From contig NC_054701.1 of the NCBI RefSeq assembly GCF_016097555.1, forward strand, positions 9,037,657-9,101,656: DNA of 64,000 bases, in the 5' to 3' direction. Positions 27,043 to 39,491 of the stretch are shown piece after piece. Each line of letters begins with the position of its first letter. The stretch's first letter is position 1. Origin of the DNA: Gigantopelta aegis (taxonomy: Eukaryota > Mollusca > Gastropoda > Neomphalida > Peltospiridae). The notes beneath the pieces are model-generated. The model searched no databases. It saw nothing but the letters and a program-made list of their open reading frames with translations, and was not told where the DNA came from. The position numbers and the translations under genes are program-made.

Positions 27043-27383
27043 TTAAAGTCGCACACCCTGGTTTCAGCCTGTGAAAATCGACAATAAGTTTGGTTAATCT
27101 ACAAACATGTAGCACGTCTGTGTAAACTTACATTAAAGTGAAACAAGACTTTTTGATGTAGCATCGGGGAAATACCTTTTCAAAATAGACTAGAGCTTGT
27201 CTTTATAACCATTACTTCTCAGAAAATGCATTTTGCGGTATTACAAACATCATGATGACTACAAACACTCGGATGTACGGAAATTAATAATCTAACATTA
27301 ACATTTAAGTAATGTCATGTCTGGTTTCAATTATCAAAAACGGATCTAATGGCAGTGCTTAAAATTAGGGTCTGTCTCTTTAA
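27043..27383. mobile_element. 341-bp MITE, copy 3' of the multicopper oxidase gene
   Basis: It begins 'ttaaagtcgcacaccctggt' and ends 'agggtctgtctctttaa', inverted repeats. The interior ('taatctacaaac', 'ataaccattacttctcag', 'gaaaatgcattttg') aligns in the same orientation with 30798-31168. Confidence 0.8.
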
Positions 27384-27607
27384 AGTATTATGAATTATCT
27401 AATGAATATAATTATCAAACTAATTACTGTTATAAAAAAGAATGACTTGAGTGAATTGTATTAAACTATAAAGTATATATAAACAATAATTATTATATAA
27501 TATTTTGTAAACGTTCTTTGTGAGCACAACAGATTTAAACAGCACGATGAATTAAACAGAATGGCGTACAGGTTCTGATTTGTGGAATGTTTGAGTTGCT
27601 TCACCTT

Positions 27608-27666
27608 CTACAGAATCCAGGTGGTGGACAGAATCCCCAGTGATATCACCATCCAGGTCCATGAGC
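27608..27666 (-). CDS. Predicted last exon of the multicopper oxidase: hydrophobic tail
   Basis: On the - strand the acceptor is 'atattcttgtag'. The exon completes the split Gly codon and encodes SWTWMVISLGILSTTWIL followed by TAG. The match of phase with the donor at 28214, and a stop right after a hydrophobic stretch of about 15 residues, favour a real exon. Family comparison was not possible. Such a tail could be a GPI-attachment signal or a short membrane anchor. Confidence 0.6.
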
Positions 27667-27754
27667 CTACAAGAATATAATTCCTGTTTAATGATTTGAA
27701 CAATAAATAATATTGCTAATTGTATTACAATACACACACATTTAATAGATATAG

Positions 27755-28195
27755 ATACAGAAGAAGGGAGGATTTATTTAACCACGTGCTCAGCACATTT
27801 TATTTACGATTATATGGTGTCGGGCATATGGTTAAGAAGCACTCGGATAATGACAGTCAACGCGTTTCCGCCACGCAATGGGCTATTCTTTCCGACTAGC
27901 AGCAAGGAATCTTGTATATGCCTTTGTTATTTCAGTAGTGGAGCACTGACGAAAACAAAAAATAACACAATGGGTTCATCGATATAATTCACACATATAT
28001 CTTAGAGAGTAAACCCGCTAGTTTCCATCAGTACCAAGGCATCTTTTATATGTACCATCCAAAACACCAAATAACATTCGTAATGCACTGGCTGGGGCGA
28101 GAAATAACCCAATGGGCCCAATGGGTCCACCAACGGGAATCGATCCTAGACAGACCGCGCATCAAGCGAGCACTTTACCACTGGGCTACGTCCTG
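27755..28195 (-). mobile_element. Two SINE pieces filling the multicopper oxidase intron
   Basis: Piece one (about 27755-27985) has 'gctcagcacattttatttac' and 'ggtgtcgggcatatggttaa'. Piece two (about 27986-28195) has 'ggcatcttttatatgtacca' and ends at the tRNA-like head 'tttaccactgggctacgtcc' complement. Together they make up about 80% of the 548-bp intron. Confidence 0.85.
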
Positions 28196-28214
28196 TTTGC
28201 ATGTATCTAGTTAC

Positions 28215-30177
28215 CTGTCATGGGGCATCCACAAACATAAGCCGATTCACGGTCTATGTCATCCACGTAGCTTCTACATCTAGGGAATGATTTGGGCGCT
28301 GTTGGCTGCATGTTGAAAGTCTCGTTCACAAGCATCGCCATGCCGTTGGTGTTGTGCAGATCGATGTGGCAGTGAAGAAACCACAAACCTGGGTTGTCGG
28401 CCCTGAATCGGATGACGACGTACCCTCCTGACGGCACGACGATTGTGTCCTTGAGAGGGGGTTTGTCAAAATTCAGTGCCGGCTCCTTGTTTTCTCTCCA
28501 GGCCGCACTATTGCAGTAACTGCCTCCACATTCTATGTCCTGATTGTCCGGACCAATTATTGTACCGTTTGGATTGTAATCGGGAAATCCCATCTTGAGG
28601 ACGTAGAACGAGTGTCCGTGTAGGTGAACTGGGTGAGCGTATCCCCGACCGTTGCCCATGTTGGAGAAGACCATCTGGACGAGGTCGCCGTCGTCTAGGT
28701 CAATGGTGTAGTGACAGGTGCAGATCTTCTGTGTGCCGCACTCGACCTTGTCACAGGCTGGACCAGTGAACACCTCCTTGGGCTGCACGAGCGCCGCGAC
28801 AGACGGCGAGGCATACTGACGTCCGTTAACAGACCCCGGGGTATCGCCAGGCTCTCCTGGGAAAGCGAAGTTCAGAAAGAATTCCTTGTCAGGTTCTCCC
28901 TCAATAGATGCTCCAGTTACGTTTTGTTCGTTAGACCTGGCATCCTCCATCAAAATACACTCTCTGTTACGATTCGGTGGGTAATTAACAAACGGACAGT
29001 TAAATACCAGACATGGGTTGCATGCTACTAGAGTTGAGACTGGAACTCCTCCAACAGGTGAATTGTTGTAGCGCAAAATAGCTTCTGCCACATGATTTCT
29101 GTTTACTTCTAAGCTTTCTGCTATTATCATGTACTTTTTCACTGCCAGTGTCGGGGTTATTGTAAAGTCGACCCTCTCGCCCGTTTGAAGAATGATTGAT
29201 TGTACGACACGAGGCTCGATCTCGTGACCATCAGAGGCAACAACTGTCAGATTATGTTGGGCGATGTACAGTCTGAACGGGTACAGCGTGGCGGCGCTGA
29301 TCACCCGGAAGCGATACGTTTTACCTTTGTCCACCGTGAACACCTGGAGTGGTGCGCCATTGTTCAACAGCGGCTTGGTGGGGTCATAATAAAACCTGCC
29401 TTGCCCGTTGATCAATCCAGAGTGGAACTCAAATCGACTAAACTGGCCACCTTCCACAGACTCTGTTGTACTTATTCTGGAACATTTCTTGGCATTCTCC
29501 TCACAGTCGAACATCCCATGCAGCATTTTCAAATACGCAGTCTCCGGGTCCATGTCGTGGTTCCAGTCCTGGAGAACTATTATGTGCTCGTTTGCCAAAG
29601 GTAACGGCTCGTTCCTCCGACGTACGATGAACGCTCCATAGAGCCCAATGCTTCGCTGATCGCCGATGTGGGCATGGTACCAATGGGTACCCTTTGGTGT
29701 TGCAGTGAATCTGTATTTGAACGTCTGCTCTGGAAGGACTGGACACTGTGTGACGAGGCCAACGCCGTCCATCCACGGTGTGCCCTTCTGATGCATGCCG
29801 TGGAAATGGATGGTGATGCTGTCCGTGTGCATCTTGTTGGTAACGAATACCTCGACCTCTTGGCCCTCGTACACAACTAGCTCTGGACCAGGGAAAGACT
29901 TGTTCACGCTTATGACGAGACGGGCATAGACACCATCTATAGTGACTATGTCTGCGACCTCGTCTTTGGGTAAAAGCGTTTTGGAAGGATCCGAGAAGCT
30001 ATAAAGACCGCCGTTGTAAGGCATCACTCGCATAAACCCTTTTGTCATGGACAACTTTGGTTCCACCTCCAGCCAGAACTGACAGAGTGGTTTGTTCTTC
30101 TCGCACACTGCCCGTCGCACGCATGACGCTTTGTCAGCAGCACAGAGAACAACTATTATAGCAACGAAATACTTCAT
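28215..30177 (-). CDS. Laccase-like multicopper oxidase, main coding exon
   Basis: A secreted or cell-surface copper oxidase that, by family, oxidises phenols, amines or metal ions while reducing O2 to water. The ATG at 30177 opens a signal peptide (KYFVAIIVVLCAADKAS). Four copper sites are seen: HFHGMH (about residues 124-129), HWYHAH (165-170), HPVHLHGH (515-522) and HCHIDLHNTNGM (602-613). The last supplies the type 1 Cys and His and an axial Met, so the enzyme should be active. Total length with the predicted last exon is 673 residues, normal for animal laccases. Nearly all of it lies in one 1963-nt exon. Upstream, a 'tgtttctttcag' acceptor at 30198-30199 shows a spliced 5' UTR. If the donor at 28214 is ignored, the frame stops two residues later at 28207. 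In molluscs such enzymes have been linked to shell periostracum tanning and immunity; the role here is inference. Confidence 0.95.
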
Positions 30178-30197
30178 TGTCCCCTCTACTGTTTCAT
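30178..30197 (-). promoter_or_regulatory. 5' UTR piece with a 4-codon upstream ORF
   Basis: After the acceptor at 30198-30199 the mRNA would read ATGAAACAGTAG and then a few bases before the main ATG. That gives a minimal upstream ORF (M-K-Q-stop) out of frame with the oxidase, a possible brake on translation. Confidence 0.5.
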
Positions 30198-30199
30198 CT

Positions 30200-30797
30200 G
30201 AAAGAAACAGAAAAAGAATACACATATTCATGTCCAGTTATTCAGTGAAAAAGTCAACTCTTTACAGAAAACAAACTTTTAATAAAAACAATAAAATAAA
30301 ATAACATAATTTATCTTTTATAACACAAAATATATGTGCCTTCTATTTTGGGGGAAATGTTCACTTCTTAAAGCATATGCATGTAAAAAACCTTGAACTT
30401 TTGGATAATTTTTCATCTCTGCTTGGTGACATTCTTGCACAATTTGTCATCGTTTTAGATAAAATGACGGACTTGTCAGCTGTGGTCGCAGTACTCGTGA
30501 CGGGTGCCACCAGTGGGGCAGAATATGCTCACTTTTCGCAAACACCTGATGCATGGGTGCATGTCATCGCAGCTATATTTATTTCAATGAGCTCTGCCCT
30601 GTGCTAGTAGTAATTCAGTAAATTTATCTGGGAGTGGCAGTCCTCTTTTGGTGGTGCAACGATGCATTACCAAATAAAGGATCCACTCGGGAGTGGCTGT
30701 CCTCCTATACCCGTTGCATTAAACAAATATTTGGCCAAATACTCATTTAATTGTGCGAATACGGTCTTAATTGTGGATAACAGTTTAGTTGTACAGA
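30200..30797. other. Upstream of the oxidase exon; dispersed repeat
   Basis: AT-rich near the exon. At about 30610-30730 the motif 'gggagtggcagtcctctttt' recurs ('gggagtggctgtcctcctat') and resembles 'ggtggcagtcctcttaccgt' at about 19362, so it is a dispersed repeat tail. No first exon is recognised. Confidence 0.5.
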
Positions 30798-31168
30798 TTA
30801 AAGGGACAGACCCTAGTTTCAACCCATGAAAATTAACACTAAGTTTAGTTAATCTACAAACCTGTAACACATTTGGTTAAAGTTACAATTGAGTGAAACA
30901 TGAGTCTGTGACTTTGAAATGGTGAAATACCCTCTAAAATATACTAAAACATGACTCCATAACTGTTACTTCTCAGACACACGTGTGTTTTTAAAAATAT
31001 GAGAAATGCATTTTGTGATATTAAAAACACCAGGATGACCAAAAACACTTCGAATGTACAGAAATGGATAATCTAAACAATAAAATCTAAATAAAGTATG
31101 ATTTCAGTTGTCTAAACGGCTCTAATAGTCAAAAATATGTCTTAGTGTTTAAAAAGTAGGGTATGTTC
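30798..31168. mobile_element. MITE copy 5' of the multicopper oxidase gene
   Basis: It begins 'ttaaagggacagaccctagt' and ends around 'gtagggtatgttcc'. It aligns in direct orientation with 27043-27383 and carries a small insertion around 'cacacgtgtgtttttaaaaa'. Confidence 0.78.
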
Positions 31169-31189
31169 CAAATACATCATTAGACTACA

Positions 31190-31340
31190 TTTATTTATTA
31201 TTCATCGGCTATTGGATGTTAAACACTTGATAATGTTCTGACACACAGTCCTGTATTGAAACCAGATATATTGTTCCTATACAGCAAGGGATATTTCAGT
31301 CGAACGTTTTCTACAGACAGGATAGCACATATGGCAGCTA
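31190..31340 (-). mobile_element. Decayed SINE, reverse orientation
   Basis: 'tattcatcggctattggatg' and 'cagcaaggga', then 'tctacagacaggatagcaca'. Both ends are eroded. Confidence 0.75.
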
Positions 31341-31666
31341 TGAGGAACTAGTTTGAGACGGGGTAAGCAAACACGCATACACACATCATATACACATGCA
31401 CAGCATATATACACCTGCACAAAAGTACACGCACATGCAATAATTGCAGATATAAACAAAAAACAACAACACAAGGCAGCTGCACTAGAACATGTTGTGG
31501 CCAATCTGGACTATTGACATGTTTAATGACCAGTTTCATAAGGAAACTCAAGCATAATTTGATTAGCGACGTCATCCATGAAACTCCTTTGTGCTCTCGC
31601 CACGCCCTTCTCTACCGAAGCTACACAGTACAGTGGCGGATAGATTAATTTTGAAGTGGGACCTAC

Positions 31667-31906
31667 AGCCATGCAGGCCTTTATACAGCCATGCGGGCCT
31701 TTATACAGCCACGCAGGCCTTTACACAGCCACGCAGGCCTTTACACAGCCACGCTGGCCTTTACACAGCCACGCAGGCCTTTATACAGCCACGTAGGCGT
31801 TTACACAGCCACGCTGGCGTTTACACAGCCACGCAGGCCTTTATACAGCCACGCAGGCCTTTACACAGCCACGCAGGCCTTTATACAGCCATGCAGGCCT
31901 TTCGGT
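31667..31906. repeat. 20-bp minisatellite, about 12 copies
   Basis: Unit 'cctttacacagccacgcagg' with t/c and a/g variants. Confidence 0.95.
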
Positions 31907-33283
31907 GGTTTGTAGCCCAAGCGATTCTGAGAAGAATGAATGAGTGAAAGTTTGCTGACGCCTCGGCACAAAACGTACATCGGCCGTTAGATGTCAAACA
32001 ATGGTAATTATCTCGCCTTCATGTAAAATTCTTTAATCCCATTGGTTGTTTGCCGTTGGACAAATCCCTTATTCCCCTGTGGGCGGAGCCAAATTCTCTT
32101 ATACCCCGTCTGTAATTTCCAACAGTTTCCAGCCGCCCCAGTTAATGCTAAAGCAATAATTAGATTATAAATAACATTGATAATCAACCAAGTATACATA
32201 GTGGGGGGGGGGGGGGGGGGGGGGGGGGTATTTGTTGTTGTTGTTGTTTTTGGTTGGGTTGGTTGTTTGTTTTTGTTTTCATTGTTTGTTTTGTGTGTTT
32301 TTTCGTCGGTTGATGTGGGGGTTTGGGGTTGTTGGGGTTACATTTTTATTTGTTTGTGTGTGGGTTGTTTTTGTGTGTTTTTTGGGGGGTGTTGTTTGAG
32401 GGTTTTTTTTTTTTATTATTATTATTATTTGGTTGGGTTTTTTTGTTGTTGTTTGAGTTTTTTTAACAGGTTCTTTTTAGTTGTTAAAATTAGTGACTCC
32501 CTTAAGACTCCACCTAGATCCGCACATTGTAGCCTATGCCCACACCTAAGAGTCGAGAGTATCTTGTTTGACTCAGCCCAGCCCCGTCACAAAGCCTCAC
32601 TTGAGAACGCTTCACGCCTAAATGGTCCTGAACGATACGGAATAAACCCACCCGTCCGGCCTGATAATCGCTTTTCTGGAACAGTCCTGCTATAATAATG
32701 GTCGAATGAGGTCACGGCCTTTCTGCGTTTCAGTAAACACGGCCACGAATGCAGTGGCCTGTTTCCTAGGTGGATTCGGTTTCGGTGTGCCTGTAACACA
32801 AAGCGCTAGCGAAAAACAGCTGCCCTGGATCTCCGGGCGCGGTTACTGAGTCAGTAGGGACCGCGGACACTTTCTAAATATGACAAGAATGATAACGATT
32901 TTTGCTGTGCTGATGGAATACATTTAAAAGAACTATTTTCAATAACAACAAAAACATTTAATTGCCTCTAACCCCTTAAAATGGAAATTTTTCATTAAGG
33001 GGAAATAACTCCGTTTAGCAAAAATTGGCAGACGACATAAAAAAAATTGCTATAATGAAATGTTTTTAAATTTAAGCCTTATTTTGGATTTTAATACCTT
33101 TATTAGCATTTATCCTATAAATATTTCCACTAAATTGTCATTTAAATAGTCTGAAATGTTGTTTTTTTCAATGCCAAAAAAATACCATTTACTAGCCTCA
33201 AGTATATGGTACATGAATTTTGTTTCAGTAATAAGTTTTATAAATTAATTAAATCAATATAATTTGACATTATATAGCATATA
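31907..33283. other. Intergenic with G and GT-rich tracts
   Basis: A G run of about 25 bases (32203-32228) is followed by about 240 bp of GTT/GT-rich DNA. The rest (32480-33283) shows no gene or repeat that I recognise; long open frames here are compositional. Confidence 0.6.

Positions 33284-33331
<48 letters not shown>
33284..33331. repeat. (TA)n microsatellite
   Basis: About 46 bp of TA. Confidence 0.97.
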
Positions 33332-33332
<1 letters not shown>

Positions 33333-33698
33333 CAACCACGGATCCCAAATGAGTGGGGTTATGTAATATTTTGTTCAGCTGGATGTTTTCGCAGAAGTTT
33401 ATTATTTAATGCAAGTTACTGTAGTTTTACCTTTGTTTGATGCTCTTTTTCTACATTGCATCTACACTATGAATACTATAGCTGCCCTTTTTAAACCTTG
33501 CAACCTTCCCTAAAATATCGTGGATCCACCTCTGATAATATGCATTATATTATGTATATGGTCTAGTTCAAGAATACAGTAACTGATGTTACCAACATAT
33601 TAATATACTTGTACAGTTGAGGTCAATTGCAGATGTTTAAACATTGAAGATAAAAAATGTCTATTCACAATAGCTCGTATTGAAACAATAATTATTAT

Positions 33699-36598
33699 GT
33701 ATGCTGACCTAACAGGTTTTGTTAAAATAGGTCATTGTAGATGGTTAATCTCATCAGATGTATAATTTACTTGAAATTTAGTACTTAATTAAAACATAAA
33801 CAAATGTCCGCCATTTTGGATCCACACAAAATGCACCAACAGGGAGATGTGTAACATGCCATCAAAGTTATCTAATAATTCTAAACATCTAAATTGTATG
33901 TTGTAGTCAATCAGCAATGGATTAACAACATTTATATCACAAAAATAGGCACTAGTCACGATGACAACACCACTGTGTTTCAATAACTAATGGCTATCTC
34001 CTTAATTTCTGACTGCCACTGACTGACAGTGCATTTTGTACTAGTTACAACTACTGATATTTTTGTAGTACTACAGAGAAATGTTGTAGCTATCGCCAAC
34101 GAACATGTGGTTTTCAACCAAAGAAACACTGCGATGGACTGGTGGCAGTGTACAGCACTGCCAGTCTTCCTGTGCGGTCTCTAGTTATTGTGTCCTAGAA
34201 CACGATTCTGGAAGCAACCATATTTAATAAAATTATTTCGGGTAAGAAGCTAAATTTATAATAATCATTACAATGCAAAATAAATATTAAAAAAATAGAA
34301 AAAGAAAAAACAGAACAAAAACATATATTATACAGCGCCACAGTAAATGCCTTTCTTTCTTTTTTTGTGGGTTTTTTTTTGTTGGGTTTTTTTTTTTTTT
34401 TTCTTTTTTTCTTTTTTTTGGGAGGGGTGTTGTTGGTTTATTGTGAGGGTTTTGTTGTTTTTGTGTGGTTTTTGTGTGTGGGTTTTTTGTGTGGGTTTTG
34501 GGGTTTTTTGTTTTTTTTTTTTTTTTTTTATCCAGTGGATAAGCTGCTGGACAATTAAGCTGACGACAGTAGTTCAAATTACTTCAAAGCTGCCTCACAC
34601 TTTTGTTCATCATTCTAATCTATTACCCTCGTATCTGCATTTCAAGCTTATTACTTAAACGTTCCAATTTGTCCTACGATATCAATCTGTCTGTCAGTTC
34701 CCTCCAACTCTGTTTTCTGAGCTGTCCACACCATCACCTACCTGTCTCAACTTCCTCCACTGGTCTCTGTGTACTTCTCTGCACCCACCTGATTTCCTCG
34801 TTCTCTAAGGCTAATACAGCTGGTCTGACCCACGGCACTAACTAACGACCAGTGGTAGTCGGGGAGTATAGTAGGTGGTGACAAGTGCCTCTTAACAATG
34901 CCAGAAGTAACCAATGAACATTCTCCGAAGTGGTTCGACTAAGCTCACATCCAAAGCTGGTGGAAAATGGCAGGTGTGTGGCACAGATAGCCACACGAGT
35001 TGGGAAATTGCAGGTGTGTGGCACAGTTAGCCACATGAAATGGGAAATGGCAGGTGTGTGGCACAGATAGCTACAAGAAACAAACACTTGTCGAAGTTGG
35101 AAAGACAAGGACTGGGATGTGGACTTGGACAGCGAAAGAAGTTGACAGATAGAACTGGCCGAATTAAAAAGAAAGGAGGATGAGTTCACAGAAAATAAAG
35201 GAAAGGGGGCAGTCAGATTAAAAAAAAAATATTAACATTTTATATTGAGACATTTAAATGCTAAATGTAAGAAATATATTATTGGAATAAAATAAACAAT
35301 GTCAGTATTGTTTACAATACGGAACCTGTAGGCAGGTAGTATAGCACTATGGTTTATTTTACCATAGTAACGACGTGGTATATGAACAACGTTGTGATAC
35401 CTTATATTAGTTATATATTTTTATGTATTTAATTAAGGTAAATCACCTACCATTATCCTGTACAGTTTAGTATATGTTTATGTTTGTATAATAAGTTGCA
35501 AAACCTTAAAGCAACAAAGAACTGAGTGAACACGTCAGACGACGTGTATGAGAATTATCAAACTAAAGAATTATCAAATGTTTAACATCCAGTAGTCGAT
35601 GATTAATTAAAGAAGTATTAAATGTTTAACATCCAATAGCCGATGATTAATTAAAGAATTATTAAATGTTTAATATCCAGTAGCCGATGATTAAATAAAG
35701 AATTATCAAATGTTTAACATCCAATAGCCGATGATTAATTAAAGAATTATCAAATGTTTAACATCCAGTAGCCGATGATTAATTAAAGAATTATCAAATT
35801 TTTAACATCCAGTAGCCGATGATTAATTAAAGAAGTATTAAATGTTTAACATCCAATAGTCGATGATTAATTAAAGTAATATTAAATGTTTAACATCCAA
35901 TAGACGATGATTAATTAAATAATTATTAAATGTTTAACATCCAGTAGCCGATGATTAATTACCATTAGCACAAATTATTTTGACGTCACGTATTTTAACT
36001 AAAGCTTTGAAAACGTTACGCTCAGGTACACAGGTCTTGTTGGCTTGTAAGCAAATGATCCATCCACAGCCTATGATTAATTAACATGAAACAGTGGTGT
36101 CGTTAGACAAAACAAACTGTTTTAATTCTGGGGCTTCCCACGTGCATACATACAGAACAAACACACGAAAATGCACCGGAAAGTACACACATACACGATA
36201 CATCAAACAAGGTATTTGTATTGTCTGTGATATAGATATAAATAGACACAAATAGCCTAGGGAAGATAATTAGCATTTTTAAGCCTCTATGTATATAAAA
36301 CATATTATTTAAAATATAATAACATAATTAGAAATGTTTTCATAATTCCAAATTGAAAGATATAAAAGATATAACTTACTCACGCACTGCCCGCCAAACT
36401 GCTAACAATACTTGGAAAAAACACTCAGTTCCGCGAATTTTGTTTTTATTCCCGGGGATTTCTTTCCTCTAGACACGATATCATGTTTACTAGCTTAATA
36501 AGTTATGGGTCAGGCTACCTAAGCGTCGCTAGTAGCTTACTTCCCTGTTTCGTCAGTGGCGCGAAACGAGACAATCGAGTTTGGTTTAAGTCTAGTTG
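33699..36598. repeat. 2.9-kb tandem unit, copy 1
   Basis: It starts 'gtatgctgacc', and the next copy starts 2899 bp on. Order inside: about 640 bp of AT-rich DNA; a T/G-rich tract (about 34345-34530); a unique-looking block with a roughly 40-bp motif 'gcaggtgtgtggcacag' three times (about 34973-35065); a 44-bp minisatellite (about 35550-35960); and a SINE-tail-like 'gtggtgtcgttagacaaaac' (about 36090). No credible gene is seen. Open frames of 60-115 codons recur in each copy only because the copies are nearly identical. Confidence 0.93.
35550..35962. repeat. 44-bp minisatellite derived from a SINE body (copy 1)
   Basis: About nine copies of 'aattatcaaatgtttaacat' + 'ccagtagccgatgattaatt' + 'aaag'. 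The core 'catccaatagccgatgatta' is the same as the complement of the SINE body at 8174 and 63288. Confidence 0.92.
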
Positions 36599-39491
36599 TA
36601 TGCTGACCCAACAGGTTTTGTTAAAATAGGTCATTGTAGATGGTTAATCTCATCAGATGTATAATTTACTTGAAATTTAGTACTTAATTAAAACATAAAC
36701 AAATGTCCGCCATTTTGGATCCACACAAAATGCACCAACAGGGAGATGTGTAACATGCCATCAAAGTTATCTAATAATTCTAAACATCTAAATTGTATGT
36801 TGTAGTCAATCAGCAATGAATTAACAACATTTATATCACAAAAATAGGCACTAGTCACGATGACAACACCACTGTGTTTCAATAACTAATGGCTATCTCC
36901 TTAATTTCTGACTGCCACTGACTGACAGTGCATTTTGTACTAGTTACAACTACTGATATTTTTGTAGTACTACAGACAAATGTTGTAGCTATCGCCAACG
37001 AACATGTGGTTTTCAACCAAAGAAACACTGCGATGGACTGGTGGCAGTGTGCAGCACTGCCAGTCTTCCTGTGCGGTCTCTAGTTATTGTGTCCTAGAAC
37101 ACGATTCTGGAAGCAACCATATTTAATAAAATTATTTCGGGTAAGAAGCTAAATTTATAATAATCATTACAATGCAAAATAAATATTAAAAAAATAGAAA
37201 AAGAAAAAACAGAACAAAAACATATATTATACAGCGCCACAGTAAATGCCTTTCTTTCTTTTTTTGTGGGTTTTTTTTTGTTGGGTTTTTTTTTTTTTTT
37301 CTTTTTTTTTTTTTTTGGGAGGGGTGTTGTTGGTTTATTGTGAGGGTTTTGTTGTTTTTGTGTGGTTTTTGTGTGTGGGTTTTTTGTGTGGGTTTTGGGG
37401 GTTTTTGGGTGTTTTTTTTTTTTATCCAGTGGATAAGCTGCTGGACAATTAAGCTGACGACAGTAGTTCAAATTACTTCAAAGCTGCCTCACACTTTTGT
37501 TCATCATTCTAATCTATTACCCTCGTATCTGCATTTCAAGCTTATTACTTAAACGTTCCAATTTGTCCTACGATATCAATCTGTCTGTCAGTTCCCTCCA
37601 ACTCTGTTTTCTGAGCTGTCCACACCATCACCTACCTGTCTCAACTTCCTCCACTGGTCTCTGTGTACTTCTCTGCACCCACCTGATTTCCTCGTTCTCT
37701 AAGGCTAATACAGCTGGTCTGACCCACGGCACTAACTAACGACCAGTGGTAGTCGGGGAGTATAGTAGGTGGTGACAAGTGCCTCTTAACAATGCCAGAA
37801 GTAACCAATGAACATTCTCCGAAGTGGTTCGACTAAGCTCACATCCAAAGCTGGTGGAAAATGGCAGGTGTGTGGCACAGATAGCCACACGAGTTGGGAA
37901 ATTGCAGGTGTGTGGCACAGTTAGCCACATGAAATGGGAAATGGCAGGTGTGTGGCACAGATAGCTACAAGAAACAAACACTTGTCGAAGTTGGAAAGAC
38001 AAGGACTGGGATGTGGACTTGGACAGCGAAAGAAGTTGACAGATAGAACTGGCCGAATTAAAAAGAAAGGAGGATGAGTTCACAGAAAATAAAGGAAAGG
38101 GGGCAGTCAGATTAAAAAAAAATATTAACATTTTATATTGAGACATTGAAATGCTAAATGTAAGAAATATATTATTGGAATAAAATAAACAATGTCAGTA
38201 TTGTTTACAATACGGAACCTGTAGGCAGGTAGTATAGCACTATGGTTTATTTTACCATAGTAACGACGTGGTATATGAACAACGTTGTGATACCTTATAT
38301 TAGTTATATATTTTTATGTATTTAATTAAGGTAAATCACCTACCATTATCCTGTACAGTTTAGTATATGTTTATGTTTGTATAATAAGTTGCAAAACCTT
38401 AAAGCAACAAAGAACTGAGTGAACACGTCAGACGACGTGTATGAGAATTATCAAACTAAAGAATTATCAAATGTTTAACATCCAGTAGTCGATGATTAAT
38501 TAAAGAAGTATTAAATGTTTAACATCCAATAGCCGATGATTAATTAAAGAATTATTAAATGTTTAATATCCAGTAGCCGATGATTAAATAAAGAATTATC
38601 AAATGTTTAACATCCAATAGCCGATGATTAATTAAAGAATTATCAAATGTTTAACATCCAGTAGCCGATGATTAATTAAAGAATTATCAAATTTTTAACA
38701 TCCAGTAGCCGATGATTAATTAAAGAAGTATTAAATGTTTAACATCCAATAGTCGATGATTAATTAAAGTAATATTAAATGTTTAACATCCAATAGACGA
38801 TGATTAATTAAATAATTATTAAATGTTTAACATCCAGTAGCCGATGATTAATTACCATTAGCACAAATTATTTTGACGTCACGTATTTTAACTAAAGCTT
38901 TGAAAACGTTACGCTCAGGTACACAGGTCTTGTTGGCTTGTAAGCAAATGATCCATCCACAGCCTATGATTAATTAACATGAAACAGTGGTGTCGTTAGA
39001 CAAAACAAACTGTTTTAATTCTGGGGCTTCCCACGTGCATACATACAGAACAAACACACGAAAATGCACCGGAAAGTACACACATACACGATACATCAAA
39101 CAAGGTATTTGTATTGTCTGTGATATAGATATAAATAGACACAAATAGCCTAGGGAAGATAATTAGCATTTTTAAGCCTCTATGTATATAAAACATATTA
39201 TTTAAAATATAATAACATAATTAGAAATGTTTTCATAATTCCAAATTGAAAGATATAAAAGATATAACTTACTCACGCACTGCCCGCCAAACTGCTAACA
39301 ATACTTGGAAAAAACACTCAGTTCCGCGAATTTTGTTTTTATTCCCGGGGATTTCTTTCCTCTAGACACGATATCATGTTTACTAGCTTAATAAGTTATG
39401 GGTCAGGCTACCTAAGCGTCGCTAGTAGCTTACTTCCCTGTTTCGTCAGTGGCGCGAAACGAGACAATCGAGTTTGGTTTAAGTCTAGTTG
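36599..39491. repeat. 2.9-kb tandem unit, copy 2
   Basis: Near-identical to copy 1 with a period of 2893 bp. By eye the differences are scattered single bases and the length of the T/G tract. The 44-bp minisatellite is at about 38443-38855. Confidence 0.95.

Noticed and set aside
28711-29880. Several frames opposite the multicopper oxidase
   Set aside because: Shadows of the strongly coding - strand exon.
34603-35189. Frames repeated in each 2.9-kb unit (+ 80 codons, - 105-153 codons)
   Set aside because: They recur because the DNA is duplicated. Ends vary between copies and one includes the 'gcaggtgtgtggcacag' tandem motif. There is no recognisable domain.
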